The notes: generated by a model from the sequence alone, not told the origin. A DNA stretch of 64,000 nucleotides from Nitrosomonas sp. (GCA_016708955.1 JADJES010000001.1:496001-560000), one strand, 5' to 3'. Positions 45,146 to 54,832 are shown, counted from the first letter of the stretch. Program-made: numbers and translations.

Positions 45146-47985
45146 TGACTGATAAAACCCCATCCTCGCTGATTATCAATTCCCCGTACGAGAAACCTGC
45201 CCGTTATTGGGATCAGGACGAGAACGGCAAGTTATTAACGGTCACGCAAGGCCGGCGGCCCGCGGCGTATGAGTTGTATGACACACGCACCAATACGCGG
45301 CGTGTCGAAAAGCTGGAGCTGGTCAACGCTATTCGCGAACGCGTGGATGCATGGCGTGATGCCGGTTGGCCCGGCGTGACCAGTGTTACCCGGCAATTAT
45401 TGGAACATTGGCGTGAGCGCGGCGAATGGGACGGCGAGGGAAAATGCTGGATTGGCGGGCCACGGCAATATCCTTTTTACTTTTGTCAGCTGGAAGCGAT
45501 CGAATCGCTGATTTGGTGGCTGGAAGCGCCGCAAGATCATAAACAAGGCATTTTCTTACAGGGCGACGGCGGGCCGTGGGAACGCATTTGTAGCAAAATG
45601 GCCACGGGGTCGGGCAAGACGCCGCTGATGGCGTTGATCATCACATGGCAAACTTTGAATGCACTGCATTACCCCAAAGATACGCGTTTTTCCAAGGCGG
45701 TGTTCATCGTGGCGCCGGGGCTGACGGTAAAAAGCCGTTTGCAGGTGCTGTATCCCGGTGATGAAAAAAATGTCTATGATGAATTTCGCCTGTGTCCGAA
45801 CGAGGCGATGCGGCAAAAGCTCAATCAAGTCGAATTATTGATCGAGAACTGGCATACCTTGATGCCGCTGAAAGAGCAGGATCGATCCGTGGTTAAAAAG
45901 GGCAAGGAAAGCGATGAAGCCTTTGCCCGCCGCGTATTGGGCAAGCTGGCGGCGTGCAAGGATCTGGTGGTGATCAATGATGAAGCGCACCATGCCTACC
46001 GCCAACGCGCGGAAATGAAAGTCAGCAAGAAAGAAGCGGAAGAATTGGGCATTGATCTGGATGAGGCGACGCGTTGGATTGAGGGATTGGATCGCATCCA
46101 TAAAACCCGGCGCATCCGCCGCTGTTTTGATCTCTCGGCGACGCCATTTGCACCGACGGGCAAGACGAATACCGAAGCGGGATTGTTTGCATGGGTGATT
46201 TCCGATTTTGGCTTGAATGATGCGATTGAAGCGGGTTTGGTCAAAACACCGCGCATTGTCGTGCGTGATGACGCGATGCCGAATGCGAAAAGTTATCGCA
46301 GCAAGCTCTATCATTTGTACCGCGAAGAAGAAGTCAGAGAGGATTTAAACCGTAAAGCGAATGCCACCGACCCGTTGCCGGATTTGGTGCAAAAAGCCTA
46401 TGCCATTCTGGCTTATGATTGGCAACTGACGGCGCAGGAATGGAGCAAGAGCGGGCACGAAATTCCGCCGGTTTTATTAACGGTCTGCAACCGGACTGAG
46501 ACGGCAGCGCGTATTGAAAAATTTTTCAACAGCGGTGACTGCCTGATTAAGGGTACTCAGGCACCGGATCAAACGTTGCGGGTGGATTCCAGGGTGCTGG
46601 AAAAAGCGGAGCGCGGGGAGTCTGTCACCAAAGACAAAGACTATGATCAGCGCTTGACGGAAATTATCGAAGCAGCCGGTTTGCCCTCGGATAAAACGGA
46701 AGATTTGCTGGCATTGAAGCAGCAGGAACAACTGCGCGCTTTGGTGGACACGGTCGGAAAACGCGGCCAACCCGGTCAGAAACTGCACAATGTGATTTCG
46801 GTCGCCATGCTGTCCGAGGGATGGGATGCCGCGAATGTGACGCATATTATGGGATTGCGTGCATTCACTAGTCAGTTGCTGTGTGAGCAGGTGATTGGGC
46901 GGGGTTTGCGGCGTGTGGCGCATGATATGGATGAGCAGGGCTTGTTTTTGCCGGAATACGTCAATATTTTTGGCGTGCCGCTGTCGATCTTTCAGGATGT
47001 GGGGGAAGAAGGAGAAGCACCGCCACCGCCTAAACCGAGTGTGCGCATACAAGTCGAACCAGGCCGTAATCACCTTGAAATTCGATGGCCCAATATTCAA
47101 CGCATTGATGCCGTGCTGAAGCAGGAATTGGTTATGGATTGGGAGTCTGTCCAGCCATTGACACTCGATCCGATGGATACGCCGCTCAATGCGGAAGTGG
47201 CGCCATCACTCACCGGGTTTGCGAATCTATCGATGGCTTCTGAGATTGATCTGGAAAAAGCCGTGGATGACTTCAGGCTGCAAAACCTTATTTTCCGTGC
47301 TGCCAGAAAGCTGTATTTACAAAGTGCGGATAGCTTTGGTGGCGATAAGCAATTTCTTGCGGTGCAACTGATTCGTATCGTGGAAGCGTTTCTCGACAGT
47401 GACAAACTGGATATTCCCAGCCTTTGGCATCAAGATTCGATACGCAAGCAGATATTGTTTGCGCTGAATATGGATACGGTGGTTGGGCATGTGAGCCGGT
47501 TTGTCAGCGCGCAAAATACCGAGAAGCTTGAGGCGATTTTTGATGAATTGAATCCCATAGGCTCTACAGCGCGGATGCGTTCCTGGTTGACCACGCGGCC
47601 TTGTCTCGCCACTGAAAAGTCGCAAATTAGCCATGTGGTTTACGACAGCGCATGGGAAAAAGCCGTGGCGGATCTTTGTGAGAAAGTACCGCAGGTGGTT
47701 GCATGGGTGAAGAATGATCACCTGGATTTCATAGTGCGCTATCTGTGGCGCGGCTCTTCGCGCAATTTTACTCCGGATTATTTAGTTCGGCTGAATAACG
47801 GCAAAACGCTGGTGCTCGAGGTGAAAGGTGTTGATAGCGAACAAAACCGGGCGAAGCGCGCTGCGATGGAAACTTGGATTAAAGCTGTCAATGAACAAGG
47901 CGGTTTTGGGCATTGGTGTTTTGAGGTGGTGTTTGAACCTGCGGGAACCCGGGATGTCTTGGTAAGGCATGCGGGGATCGAATAA
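45145..47985 (+). CDS. Type III-like restriction subunit (Res), helicase-nuclease
   Basis: 946 residues. Superfamily 2 helicase motifs: Walker A ATGSGKTPLMA at about residues 153-163, DEAH box INDEAHHAY with Asp279, DLSATPF, and motif VI CEQVIGRGLRR. A C-terminal PD-(D/E)XK nuclease is visible as TPDYLVRL with Asp878, and VLEVKGVD with Glu892 and Lys894. It translocates on DNA and cuts after meeting unmethylated sites with Mod. TGATG overlap with mod couples translation. No third gene or specificity subunit is seen. Confidence 0.92.
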   Translation: MTDKTPSSLIINSPYEKPARYWDQDENGKLLTVTQGRRPAAYELYDTRTNTRRVEKLELVNAIRERVDAWRDAGWPGVTSVTRQLLEHWRERGEWDGEGKCWIGGPRQYPFYFCQLEAIESLIWWLEAPQDHKQGIFLQGDGGPWERICSKMATGSGKTPLMALIITWQTLNALHYPKDTRFSKAVFIVAPGLTVKSRLQVLYPGDEKNVYDEFRLCPNEAMRQKLNQVELLIENWHTLMPLKEQDRSVVKKGKESDEAFARRVLGKLAACKDLVVINDEAHHAYRQRAEMKVSKKEAEELGIDLDEATRWIEGLDRIHKTRRIRRCFDLSATPFAPTGKTNTEAGLFAWVISDFGLNDAIEAGLVKTPRIVVRDDAMPNAKSYRSKLYHLYREEEVREDLNRKANATDPLPDLVQKAYAILAYDWQLTAQEWSKSGHEIPPVLLTVCNRTETAARIEKFFNSGDCLIKGTQAPDQTLRVDSRVLEKAERGESVTKDKDYDQRLTEIIEAAGLPSDKTEDLLALKQQEQLRALVDTVGKRGQPGQKLHNVISVAMLSEGWDAANVTHIMGLRAFTSQLLCEQVIGRGLRRVAHDMDEQGLFLPEYVNIFGVPLSIFQDVGEEGEAPPPPKPSVRIQVEPGRNHLEIRWPNIQRIDAVLKQELVMDWESVQPLTLDPMDTPLNAEVAPSLTGFANLSMASEIDLEKAVDDFRLQNLIFRAARKLYLQSADSFGGDKQFLAVQLIRIVEAFLDSDKLDIPSLWHQDSIRKQILFALNMDTVVGHVSRFVSAQNTEKLEAIFDELNPIGSTARMRSWLTTRPCLATEKSQISHVVYDSAWEKAVADLCEKVPQVVAWVKNDHLDFIVRYLWRGSSRNFTPDYLVRLNNGKTLVLEVKGVDSEQNRAKRAAMETWIKAVNEQGGFGHWCFEVVFEPAGTRDVLVRHAGIE

Positions 47986-48107
47986 GCTATTTAAAGCGGT
48001 TTGATACAGGCTAATCAATTTCTAATTTTAGATTATCTAATCAACCTACTAGGTTAATCTTTAACTGGGAAAATTGTGATGGACATACTGCTAATATAAA
48101 TAAATAC

Positions 48108-48227
48108 TTGAACTTTCTCAGGAAACGTGTATCTTACGTATGTCTTTTGGATTCAAGTTATTAAATTGTGATGCTTTTGGTTGACCATTTTTCCTTGATA
48201 TTCGATGGCTACTATGGATTACCATAG
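48108..48227 (+). promoter_or_regulatory. cspA leader: weak promoter candidate and 5' UTR hairpin
   Basis: TTGAAC (48108) and TATCTT (48130) with a 16-base spacer could start a long leader of roughly 115 bases. Within it a ctatgg-atta-ccatag hairpin lies at 48212-48227. Long structured leaders are known to give cold-responsive translation of csp genes; that is only an inference here. Confidence 0.35.
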
Positions 48228-48257
48228 ACGTAAATTTTTAATTATTAAGGAAATAAC

Positions 48258-48461
48258 ATGGCAACAGGTATTGTAAAATGGTTTAATGACGCTAAAGGTT
48301 TTGGTTTTATTACTCCTGACAACGGGGGGGAAGATTTATTTGGACACTTCTCTGCAATCAATAGCAATGGTTTTAAATCATTGCGCGAAGCTCAACGCGT
48401 TACCTTTGATGTAACAACAGGACCTAAAGGTAAACAAGCTTCAAATATTGTGCCTGAATAA
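48258..48461 (+). CDS. Cold-shock protein, CspA family
   Basis: 67-residue single cold-shock domain. ATGIVKWFNDAKGFGFITPD carries RNP1 (KGFGFI), and DLFGHFSAI is an RNP2 variant (usual D-L/V-F-V-H-F). It binds single-stranded nucleic acid and melts RNA structure. A ribosome site (aagga) precedes ATG and a strong terminator follows. Confidence 0.95.
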   Translation: MATGIVKWFNDAKGFGFITPDNGGEDLFGHFSAINSNGFKSLREAQRVTFDVTTGPKGKQASNIVPE

Positions 48462-48478
48462 ATTAGAGTATCAATAAC

Positions 48479-48506
48479 AAAAAACCCCGGTTATCCGGGG
48501 TTTTTT
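48479..48506 (+). terminator. Rho-independent terminator of the cold-shock gene
   Basis: 12-bp stem aaaaaaccccgg / ccggggtttttt with a ttat loop and a T-run, 17 bp after the stop. Confidence 0.9.
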
Positions 48507-48947
48507 GTTGGTGAATCAGATAGTCTCGCGTTTTTTATATTTCTTAAGCTCTTATGCTTTTTCTTGCATCCTCGATAAGTAAGATTCCTTGTTATATCAT
48601 GGAAATAATCTGATGTCGCAGGTGCCCGAAGTAGATCCGGTTTGGCACTGGATTCGCCAAGAAGATCTGCCCCGAGGTGAATCCAGTCAGCGCGAATCTT
48701 GGACATACCATCTTCAATACAAGTCTTACGGGTAGCCAATCCGCATATCGCATATCATCACGCTTCTCCAGCGGAAAGACTTTCCCGTGCATGAGTTAAC
48801 GAAGAGCATCATGAACCACACGAGCCTCGCCTGATTTTCTTGTATTAAGAGCAGGCTCACTGCCACCATCCCAAGCGTAATATCTGGGAAATCCTGCTTG
48901 AGATACGGTAGCATAGCGTCATTTTCAAAATGATCTGATTATTTACT
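48507..48947. other. Gene-free spacer upstream of argJ
   Basis: Short frames on the minus strand (for example at 48491-48739 and 48726-48914) show no family features and lack ribosome sites. The composition looks like decayed coding sequence, possibly an old mobile gene, but I could not assign it. Confidence 0.35.
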
Positions 48948-50174
48948 ATGCCCGTTAATATTCTTCCTTTATTTCCCGAAAATTTATTGCCCGTAGCGGG
49001 CGTGGCGCTTGGTATTGCCGAAGCCGGTATCAAAAAGGCGAATCGCAAGGATTTGCTGGTGATGGTGCTGGATGAAGGCGCCAAAGTGGCCGGGGTGTTT
49101 ACGCAGAACCGTTTTTGCGCCGCGCCGGTGATTGTGGCGAAGCAGCATTTGGTGCAGTCGCCCATTCGCGCGCTGGTGATTAATACCGGCAATGCCAATG
49201 CCGGCACCGGTGAAGCGGGCATTCAGCATGCTCTGGCGACTTGTTCCGAATTAGGCCGGTTATTGGGTTGCACAACGCAGCAGGTATTGCCGTTCTCGAC
49301 CGGTGTGATTATGGAGCCTTTGCCGGTCGATAAGATTATTCAAGGATTGCCTGCCGCGGTGTCCAACTGCAAAGCGAATAATTGGTTCAACGCCGCGCAC
49401 GCGATCATGACGACGGATATCGTGCCGAAGGCGGCATCAAAGCAGATACAAATTGACGGAAAAACGGTAACGGTGACCGGCATCGCTAAGGGTTCCGGCA
49501 TGATCCGTCCGAATATGGCGACGATGCTGGGGTATGTGGCGACCGATGCGGCCATCAGTCAGGCGTTACTACAAGAATTGGTCAGGTACGCGGCGGATCA
49601 TTCGTTTAATCGCATTACGGTGGATGGCGATACGTCGACCAACGATGCGTTCATTGTCGTGGCAACCGGAAAAGCCGGGAATGTGGAGATTACCCAGCAA
49701 GACAGCAGCGAATTCGCTCAATTGCAGCAAGCCGTGACCGCGATTGCCGCCGACCTGGCGAAAATGATCGTGCGTGACGGCGAAGGCGCAACCAAATTTA
49801 TCACCGTACAAATAGAAGCGGGCAAGGATGCGGAGGAATGCGCTAAAGTGGCGTACGCGATTGCGCATTCGCCGCTGGTCAAAACCGCGTTTTTCGCCTC
49901 CGATCCGAACCTGGGCAGGATTCTCGCGGCCATCGGTTATGCCGGGGTCAATGATTTGAATGTGGATACCATTCAGCTTTATCTCGATGATGTGCTGGTG
50001 GCGGAGAAAGGCGGGCGGGCAGCCAATTATCAAGAAGCGGATGGACAACGCGTGATGAATCAAGCCGAAATTACTATCCGTGTGGTGCTGAATCGTGGTT
50101 CCGCTTCTACCACCGTATGGACCTGCGATTTTTCCTATGACTACGTCAAAATCAACGCGAGTTATCGCAGCTAA
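48948..50174 (+). CDS. argJ: Bifunctional ornithine acetyltransferase / N-acetylglutamate synthase ArgJ
   Basis: 408-residue self-cleaving enzyme that recycles the acetyl group in arginine synthesis. The autoproteolysis site is in KGSGMIRPNMATMLGYVATD, with the nucleophile Thr of the ATM sequence. VINTGNANAGTG and GDTSTNDAF are further signatures, and the C-terminus ending KINASYRS is canonical. DUF815 follows by 11 bp. Confidence 0.96.
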   Translation: MPVNILPLFPENLLPVAGVALGIAEAGIKKANRKDLLVMVLDEGAKVAGVFTQNRFCAAPVIVAKQHLVQSPIRALVINTGNANAGTGEAGIQHALATCSELGRLLGCTTQQVLPFSTGVIMEPLPVDKIIQGLPAAVSNCKANNWFNAAHAIMTTDIVPKAASKQIQIDGKTVTVTGIAKGSGMIRPNMATMLGYVATDAAISQALLQELVRYAADHSFNRITVDGDTSTNDAFIVVATGKAGNVEITQQDSSEFAQLQQAVTAIAADLAKMIVRDGEGATKFITVQIEAGKDAEECAKVAYAIAHSPLVKTAFFASDPNLGRILAAIGYAGVNDLNVDTIQLYLDDVLVAEKGGRAANYQEADGQRVMNQAEITIRVVLNRGSASTTVWTCDFSYDYVKINASYRS

Positions 50175-50185
50175 ACCAATATCTC

Positions 50186-51061
50186 ATGAATGATTTAGAC
50201 AAGCTCTATGAGCGGGCGGACAGGCTGCTTGATCACCTGGAAAAGTTTTTGCCGCCCGCACAGCCAGAACCTGACTGGCAAACGGCGATTGCTTTTCGTT
50301 GGCGCAGGCAAGGGAATGCGGGGTATATCCAGTCGATTACGCATCCGCACCGGATTGCGCTCGATGCATTGTGCGGCATAGACGATCAGAAGCAGCGGAT
50401 TGACCAGAATACGCAGCAGTTTGTGCAGGGATTTTCTGCTAATAATGTGCTGTTGACCGGTGCGCGCGGCACGGGAAAGTCCTCATTGATCAAAGCGCTA
50501 TTGAATAAATATGCAGGCGATGGGTTGCGCCTGATCGAGGTGGAAAAACATCACCTCGTAGATTTGCATGACATTGTGGAAAAGATTTATCAGCGCCCGG
50601 AGCGCTTTATTCTTTTTTGCGACGATCTGTCGTTTGAAACCGATGAACCGGGGTATAAGGCGCTTAAGGTTGTGTTGGATGGATCGATCGCCACGGTTTC
50701 CGATAATGTTGTGATCTATGCCACGTCGAACCGGCGTCACATGGTGCCGGAGTTCATGCGTGATAACCTCGATACACGACACATCGGCGAGGAAGTGCAT
50801 CCGAGCGAGGCGATTGAAGAGAAAATTTCGTTATCGGAGCGTTTTGGTTTGTGGGTATCGTTTTATCCGTTCGATCAGGATCAGTATTTGGACATCGTGC
50901 GCTATTGGCTGGCTTATTTCGGTATTCCGGAAATGACCGCGCTGGCGCGCACCGAAGCGTTGCAATGGTCAATCGAGCGCGGCTCGCGCAGCGGGCGGGT
51001 AGCGTGGCAATTCGCACGCGATCTGGCTGGCAGGCAACAATCGGCTGGCGATCATTCCTAG
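50186..51061 (+). CDS. DUF815 family AAA-type ATPase
   Basis: 291 residues. The N-terminal helical part is followed by Walker A LLTGARGTGKSSLIKALL near residue 90, Walker B FILFCDDLSFE near 147 and sensor-like VIYATSNRRHMVPEFM. DUF815 ATPases are widespread and poorly characterised. It lies between argJ and the Nudix-ThiE gene, 3 bp from the latter; in many betaproteobacteria these genes are adjacent, so they probably form an operon. The role is unknown. Confidence 0.88.
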   Translation: MNDLDKLYERADRLLDHLEKFLPPAQPEPDWQTAIAFRWRRQGNAGYIQSITHPHRIALDALCGIDDQKQRIDQNTQQFVQGFSANNVLLTGARGTGKSSLIKALLNKYAGDGLRLIEVEKHHLVDLHDIVEKIYQRPERFILFCDDLSFETDEPGYKALKVVLDGSIATVSDNVVIYATSNRRHMVPEFMRDNLDTRHIGEEVHPSEAIEEKISLSERFGLWVSFYPFDQDQYLDIVRYWLAYFGIPEMTALARTEALQWSIERGSRSGRVAWQFARDLAGRQQSAGDHS

Positions 51062-51064
51062 TCA

Positions 51065-52033
51065 ATGAATCACTCAACCACTCCAATTGCCGAATCAACG
51101 CCTATTGTTGAAGTCGTCGCAGCGGTGATTCTGCAGCCGGATGGCCAGTTCTTGCTGACGCGCAGACCCGGTGGCAAGGTGTATTCCGGTTATTGGGAAT
51201 TTCCCGGCGGCAAGGTTGAACCGAACGAATCGTTGTTGCATGCGCTCGAGCGGGAATTATGGGAAGAGCTGGGCATTCACGTTCGTCAAGCTCATCCTTG
51301 GTTAACAAGGATTTTTACCTATTCACATGCTACGGTGCGCTTGCATTTTTTTCGCGTGGTGGAATGGGAAGGCAAGCCTTTGCCCAGGGAAAAGCAAGGA
51401 TTATCCTGGCAACAGCCGCATCAAGTTGAGGTGTCTCCCATCCTGCCCGCCAATGGCCCCATTTTGCAAGCGCTTTTGTTGCCGCCGGTTTATGCTATTA
51501 CCCAAGCGATGGAGATCGGGATTGAACCGGCATTGAAGCAGATTGAACAAGCATTGCAGAATGGCTTGCGCTTGCTGCAGATTCGTGAGAAACAAATGGC
51601 GAAAGATGTGCTGCGGGAATTTTCCTTGCAGGTACTCGCGCTTGCGCAGTCTTATCAAGCGAAAGTGTTGATAAACGGCGATGCGGAACTGGCTCGTGAG
51701 ATGGGTGCCGATGGCGTGCATTTTACGTCATCGCAACTGATGGCATTGTCGTGCCGTCCTGATCAGGAATATGGATTATGTGGCGCATCCTGCCACAATG
51801 CCGAAGAGCTTTTTGCTGCAGAGCAACTGGGGCTTGATTTTGTCGTGTTAGGACCGGTGCAATCAACGCTCAGTCATCCGGGATTATCGCCACTGGGTTG
51901 GGAAAGATTTGCCACGCTGATTCGTGATTATTCATTGCCGGTTTATGCGTTGGGCGGACTACATCCGGAAGATTTGCCGATAGCACAAGAAATGGGTGCG
52001 CACGGCATAGCCATGATACGTGGTATCGTATAA
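51065..52033 (+). CDS. Nudix (MutT-like) hydrolase fused to a thiamine-phosphate synthase-like domain
   Basis: 322 residues. Residues about 12-135 are a MutT domain with the full Nudix box in GGKVEPNESLLHALERELWEELGI. Residues about 145-322 form a TIM barrel like ThiE/TenI with LLQIREKQM, VLINGDAELAREMGADGVHF, CGASCHNAEE, FVVLGPVQSTLSHPG and YALGGL. The first half probably clears oxidised nucleotides (8-oxo-dGTP); the activity of the second half is unproven. The fusion is known in proteobacteria. Confidence 0.9.
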   Translation: MNHSTTPIAESTPIVEVVAAVILQPDGQFLLTRRPGGKVYSGYWEFPGGKVEPNESLLHALERELWEELGIHVRQAHPWLTRIFTYSHATVRLHFFRVVEWEGKPLPREKQGLSWQQPHQVEVSPILPANGPILQALLLPPVYAITQAMEIGIEPALKQIEQALQNGLRLLQIREKQMAKDVLREFSLQVLALAQSYQAKVLINGDAELAREMGADGVHFTSSQLMALSCRPDQEYGLCGASCHNAEELFAAEQLGLDFVVLGPVQSTLSHPGLSPLGWERFATLIRDYSLPVYALGGLHPEDLPIAQEMGAHGIAMIRGIV

Positions 52034-52070
52034 TTGATTGAAACGATGCAGTGGAAAACTGATTAATGGA

Positions 52071-53219
52071 TTATTCCGTGAATTCATACGTTGCCGGATT
52101 GGTATAAACCGCTACCTGATTCCTGCCGCCTTTTTTGGCGGCGTATAATGCTTTGTCTGCTCTGTCTAGCAGGGTTGTGCCGATAAATTCGGCATCGGGT
52201 GGTTGGGCGGTTAATAAGCTTCTTAAACTGGCCATGCCGATTGAAATCGATACATTGAATTGTTTGTCATGAAAATTCAGGGTTGTGGAATAAATTGCCT
52301 GGCGTAGACGTTCCGCGATTTCATGAGCAGCTTGTAGTGTTGTCGTCGGCAGTGCGACGACAAATTCTTCCCCGCCATAGCGAGCCACGATATCACAGGA
52401 TCTGACTTGTTCTTTGATTAAGCTGACCATGTGCCGTAACACCAAGTCACCGGTTTGATGCCCGTAGGTGTCATTTACATTTTTGAAATGATCAACGTCA
52501 AGAAACATGCATATAAGATCATCATCCCAGCGGATGCATCTGGCAATCTCATCTTTGAAACGCAAGTCGAAATAGCGGCGATTATAAGCCTGTGTTAAGA
52601 CATCCTGATAACTGACTTCCTTGATTCTTTGCTGGTTGAGGCAATTTTCTACTGCAACGGCAGTCATGGCTGACAGTTTCTGCAGAAAAAGCGTTCCAAC
52701 ACCTTGTTGGTAGCGGTTAATGTCATGGCTTAACAACAATAATGCACCGATGATTCGATCGCTACGTAGCAGTGGCAAGAATGCAGCACTTCGGATTTGA
52801 GCTTTATTTTTTAAATTGACTGTCATCCAAGGGTATTTTTTTAATACTTCAGTACCCAACATTGGATGGCTGACCAATGATTGGATGATCTCCGCATCTT
52901 TTAAGGTATCAAGAATCAGTAGCTTATTCTCAAAGTTCAAACGAGCTTCTTCATCGTGATCAAAAAACAGGCGTTCGGTATCTCGATGATGATCGACGAG
53001 ACATAACACAACATCCAGGAGTTGGAAGCGCGCTATGGTTTGGGATAACAGTAAATCGCGCAATTGTTTGGGCGTGCTGGCCCCGATGATTTCGAAACCA
53101 AAAGTTTCATATAATTCCTGTTTTTTTTCATTGGCTCTGGCCTGTTTGATTAAATGATCCAGCTTGCGCTGTAATTGGCGATTCTTCTCATAAATCGACT
53201 CATCCATTAGTAGGCTCAT
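52071..53219 (-). CDS. Diguanylate cyclase with N-terminal GAF/DUF484-like domain
   Basis: 382 residues from the ATG at 53219 (another at 53207). A short coiled coil (NRQLQRKLDHLIKQARANEKK) precedes a GAF-like sensor region with FLPLLRSDRIIGALLLLS. The C-terminal GGDEF domain has the active signature as YGGEEF and an RxxD product-inhibition site (RSCD) five residues before it, so it should make cyclic-di-GMP under feedback control. The start overlaps the end of yacG, implying coupling. Confidence 0.9.
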   Translation of the reverse strand: MSLLMDESIYEKNRQLQRKLDHLIKQARANEKKQELYETFGFEIIGASTPKQLRDLLLSQTIARFQLLDVVLCLVDHHRDTERLFFDHDEEARLNFENKLLILDTLKDAEIIQSLVSHPMLGTEVLKKYPWMTVNLKNKAQIRSAAFLPLLRSDRIIGALLLLSHDINRYQQGVGTLFLQKLSAMTAVAVENCLNQQRIKEVSYQDVLTQAYNRRYFDLRFKDEIARCIRWDDDLICMFLDVDHFKNVNDTYGHQTGDLVLRHMVSLIKEQVRSCDIVARYGGEEFVVALPTTTLQAAHEIAERLRQAIYSTTLNFHDKQFNVSISIGMASLRSLLTAQPPDAEFIGTTLLDRADKALYAAKKGGRNQVAVYTNPATYEFTE

Positions 53220-53394
53220 TGGTTTTGTTATCTTCCAGATTTTGCTCTGGCTCAGGAATTCGGTAAGATTCCTGAGCCCACTGTGACAAATCATTTGTTT
53301 TGCACCGTTCGGAACAAAATGGGCGAAAGCGGCTAGCCGGTTCCCAGATTACACGCTTACCACATTGAGGGCAATTGACTGTGCGTTGTTGCAT
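53200..53394 (-). CDS. yacG: DNA gyrase inhibitor YacG
   Basis: 64-residue zinc protein. Start at 53394 gives MQQRTVNCPQCGKRVIW followed by RFRPFCSERCKTNDLSQWA: a CxxC and a CxxxC pair bind one zinc. YacG binds GyrB and blocks DNA binding. The open frame extends upstream to 53487 but the extra residues are unlike the family. It overlaps the GGDEF gene downstream. Confidence 0.93.
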   Translation of the reverse strand: MQQRTVNCPQCGKRVIWEPASRFRPFCSERCKTNDLSQWAQESYRIPEPEQNLEDNKTNEPTNG

Positions 53395-53681
53395 AAAAGT
53401 GAGTCTTTGTTGGGTTGTTAAACAATAAGTACTTATGTTCCAGGAAAACATAAGTAGAATAGCTGAAAAATCATTGTGCATAGGCATTGATATTGGATAA
53501 TCTAATATAAATTGCCACTTGGAGTGTGGAGTCCGGCAGGCCTAGAATAAACTAAATCCATTCACTATTCTTGCAGAAATTTAATATTGTTTCAGCAGAC
53601 ATTGTGATATTTTTTGTTTTTTTAAAACTTCGCACCAGTTTGCTTTAATTTTTCAAATTGCGTTTAATTATTATTTAAAGG

Positions 53682-54266
53682 TTGGCAATTCTGGCTACTC
53701 GACAAGAACTTTCAGATTTTCTGGCTGAAACCGAGAGGCGCGCATATAAACAAGCATTGTTTGCGGTTCATGATGAACATGTGGCATTGGATATTGTGCA
53801 AGATTCCATGATGAAGCTCGCGCTAAAATATGCTTCGAAGCCGATCGAAGAGTTACCGCTTTTGTTTCAGCGTATCCTGCAGAATACCATTCGCGATTAT
53901 TATCGACGGCAAAAGATCCGCTCATTATGGACTACATTGTTCTCAGCGTTCACACCCAATGATCAGAATAAGAGCCAGGAAGACTTCGATATTCTTGAAA
54001 CTCTGCAGATTAAGCCGGAATCCAATTTTGCAAAGGAGCCCGACGCGCAGCTTGAGAGACTGCAGTTGATTGGTTTAATAGAAAAAGCGATGGAAATTCT
54101 TCCGGCACGTCAACGAGAAGCCTTCATGCTGCGTTATTGGGAAGAAATGAGTTTGGCGGAGACGGCTATAATTATGAAATGCTCGGAAGGGAGTGTAAAA
54201 ACCCATTGCTCGCGGGCAGTTCATGCATTAGCAACAATTCTCAGAGAGAAAGGAGTGAAATTATGA
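53682..54266 (+). CDS. Sigma-70 family RNA polymerase sigma factor (ECF-like)
   Basis: 194 residues with a TTG start at 53682. Region 2 (AFKQ-like YKQALFAVHDEHVALDIVQDSMMKLA) and region 4 (LPARQREAFMLRYWEEMSLAETAIIMKCSEGSVKTHCSRAVHAL) are present with a linker, the two-domain plan of ECF sigma factors. This type is regularly paired with a DUF3619 membrane protein, here overlapping by an ATGA, probably its regulator. Confidence 0.9.
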   Translation: MAILATRQELSDFLAETERRAYKQALFAVHDEHVALDIVQDSMMKLALKYASKPIEELPLLFQRILQNTIRDYYRRQKIRSLWTTLFSAFTPNDQNKSQEDFDILETLQIKPESNFAKEPDAQLERLQLIGLIEKAMEILPARQREAFMLRYWEEMSLAETAIIMKCSEGSVKTHCSRAVHALATILREKGVKL

Positions 54267-54832
54267 ACGAGCAAGAGCTGGGAAAAGAAATTGCCAGATT
54301 TTTAGATTCCGGTGCTGATGAGACTATTAAACAGAGTACTTTGTACCGGTTGCAATCTGCCCGGAGAACGGCTTTGGAAAATTGTCAGCCCACATTGAGG
54401 ATTATTAATTCAGGTGATGGCACTTCCGTTTATGGCGGACATGATGAACATTTTAATACTGGAAAGCTATTATTGCTCCTGGTAGCGTTATGTACTTTTG
54501 CCGTGGTGTCTGCAACGTACTGGCAATTCCTGGAAAAAGGTAAATCATCTTTAGATACCACGGTGCTGGTTGATGACATGCCGGCAGATGCTCATTTGGA
54601 AAATGAGCCAGAGCTGGATGATGACATATCGATAGATGCTTATATTGATAATGTGCTTAAACTGGTCGATGACTTATCGGTAGACGCGCACAGTGATGAT
54701 GAACCTGAGCTGATTGATGATATACCGACAGACACGCGTATTGAGGATGAGACTGAATTGACTGACGAATTACCGGCAGATACTCACGATGATAATAATG
54801 AGCTTGATGAATGGTTAGATTCCAATAAATAG
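54263..54832 (+). CDS. DUF3619-like membrane protein with expanded acidic repeat tail
   Basis: 189 residues from ATG 54263, overlapping the sigma-factor stop. The N-terminal LGKEIARFLDSGADE and LYRLQSARRTAL resemble DUF3619, probable anti-sigma partners. One membrane helix lies near residues 72-92. From residue 103 the C-terminus consists of five 16-residue acidic units (pattern VDD(M/L)P-x-DAH-x-x-x-x-E-x-E-L), then EWLDSNK. Ordinary DUF3619 proteins seem to carry only one such DDLP-DAYLD motif, so the tail looks like a tandem expansion. Confidence 0.8.
   Translation: MNEQELGKEIARFLDSGADETIKQSTLYRLQSARRTALENCQPTLRIINSGDGTSVYGGHDEHFNTGKLLLLLVALCTFAVVSATYWQFLEKGKSSLDTTVLVDDMPADAHLENEPELDDDISIDAYIDNVLKLVDDLSVDAHSDDEPELIDDIPTDTRIEDETELTDELPADTHDDNNELDEWLDSNK

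Noticed and set aside
48491..48914. Minus-strand frames between cspA and argJ
   Set aside because: No ribosome sites, no domain signatures and partial overlap with the cspA terminator.
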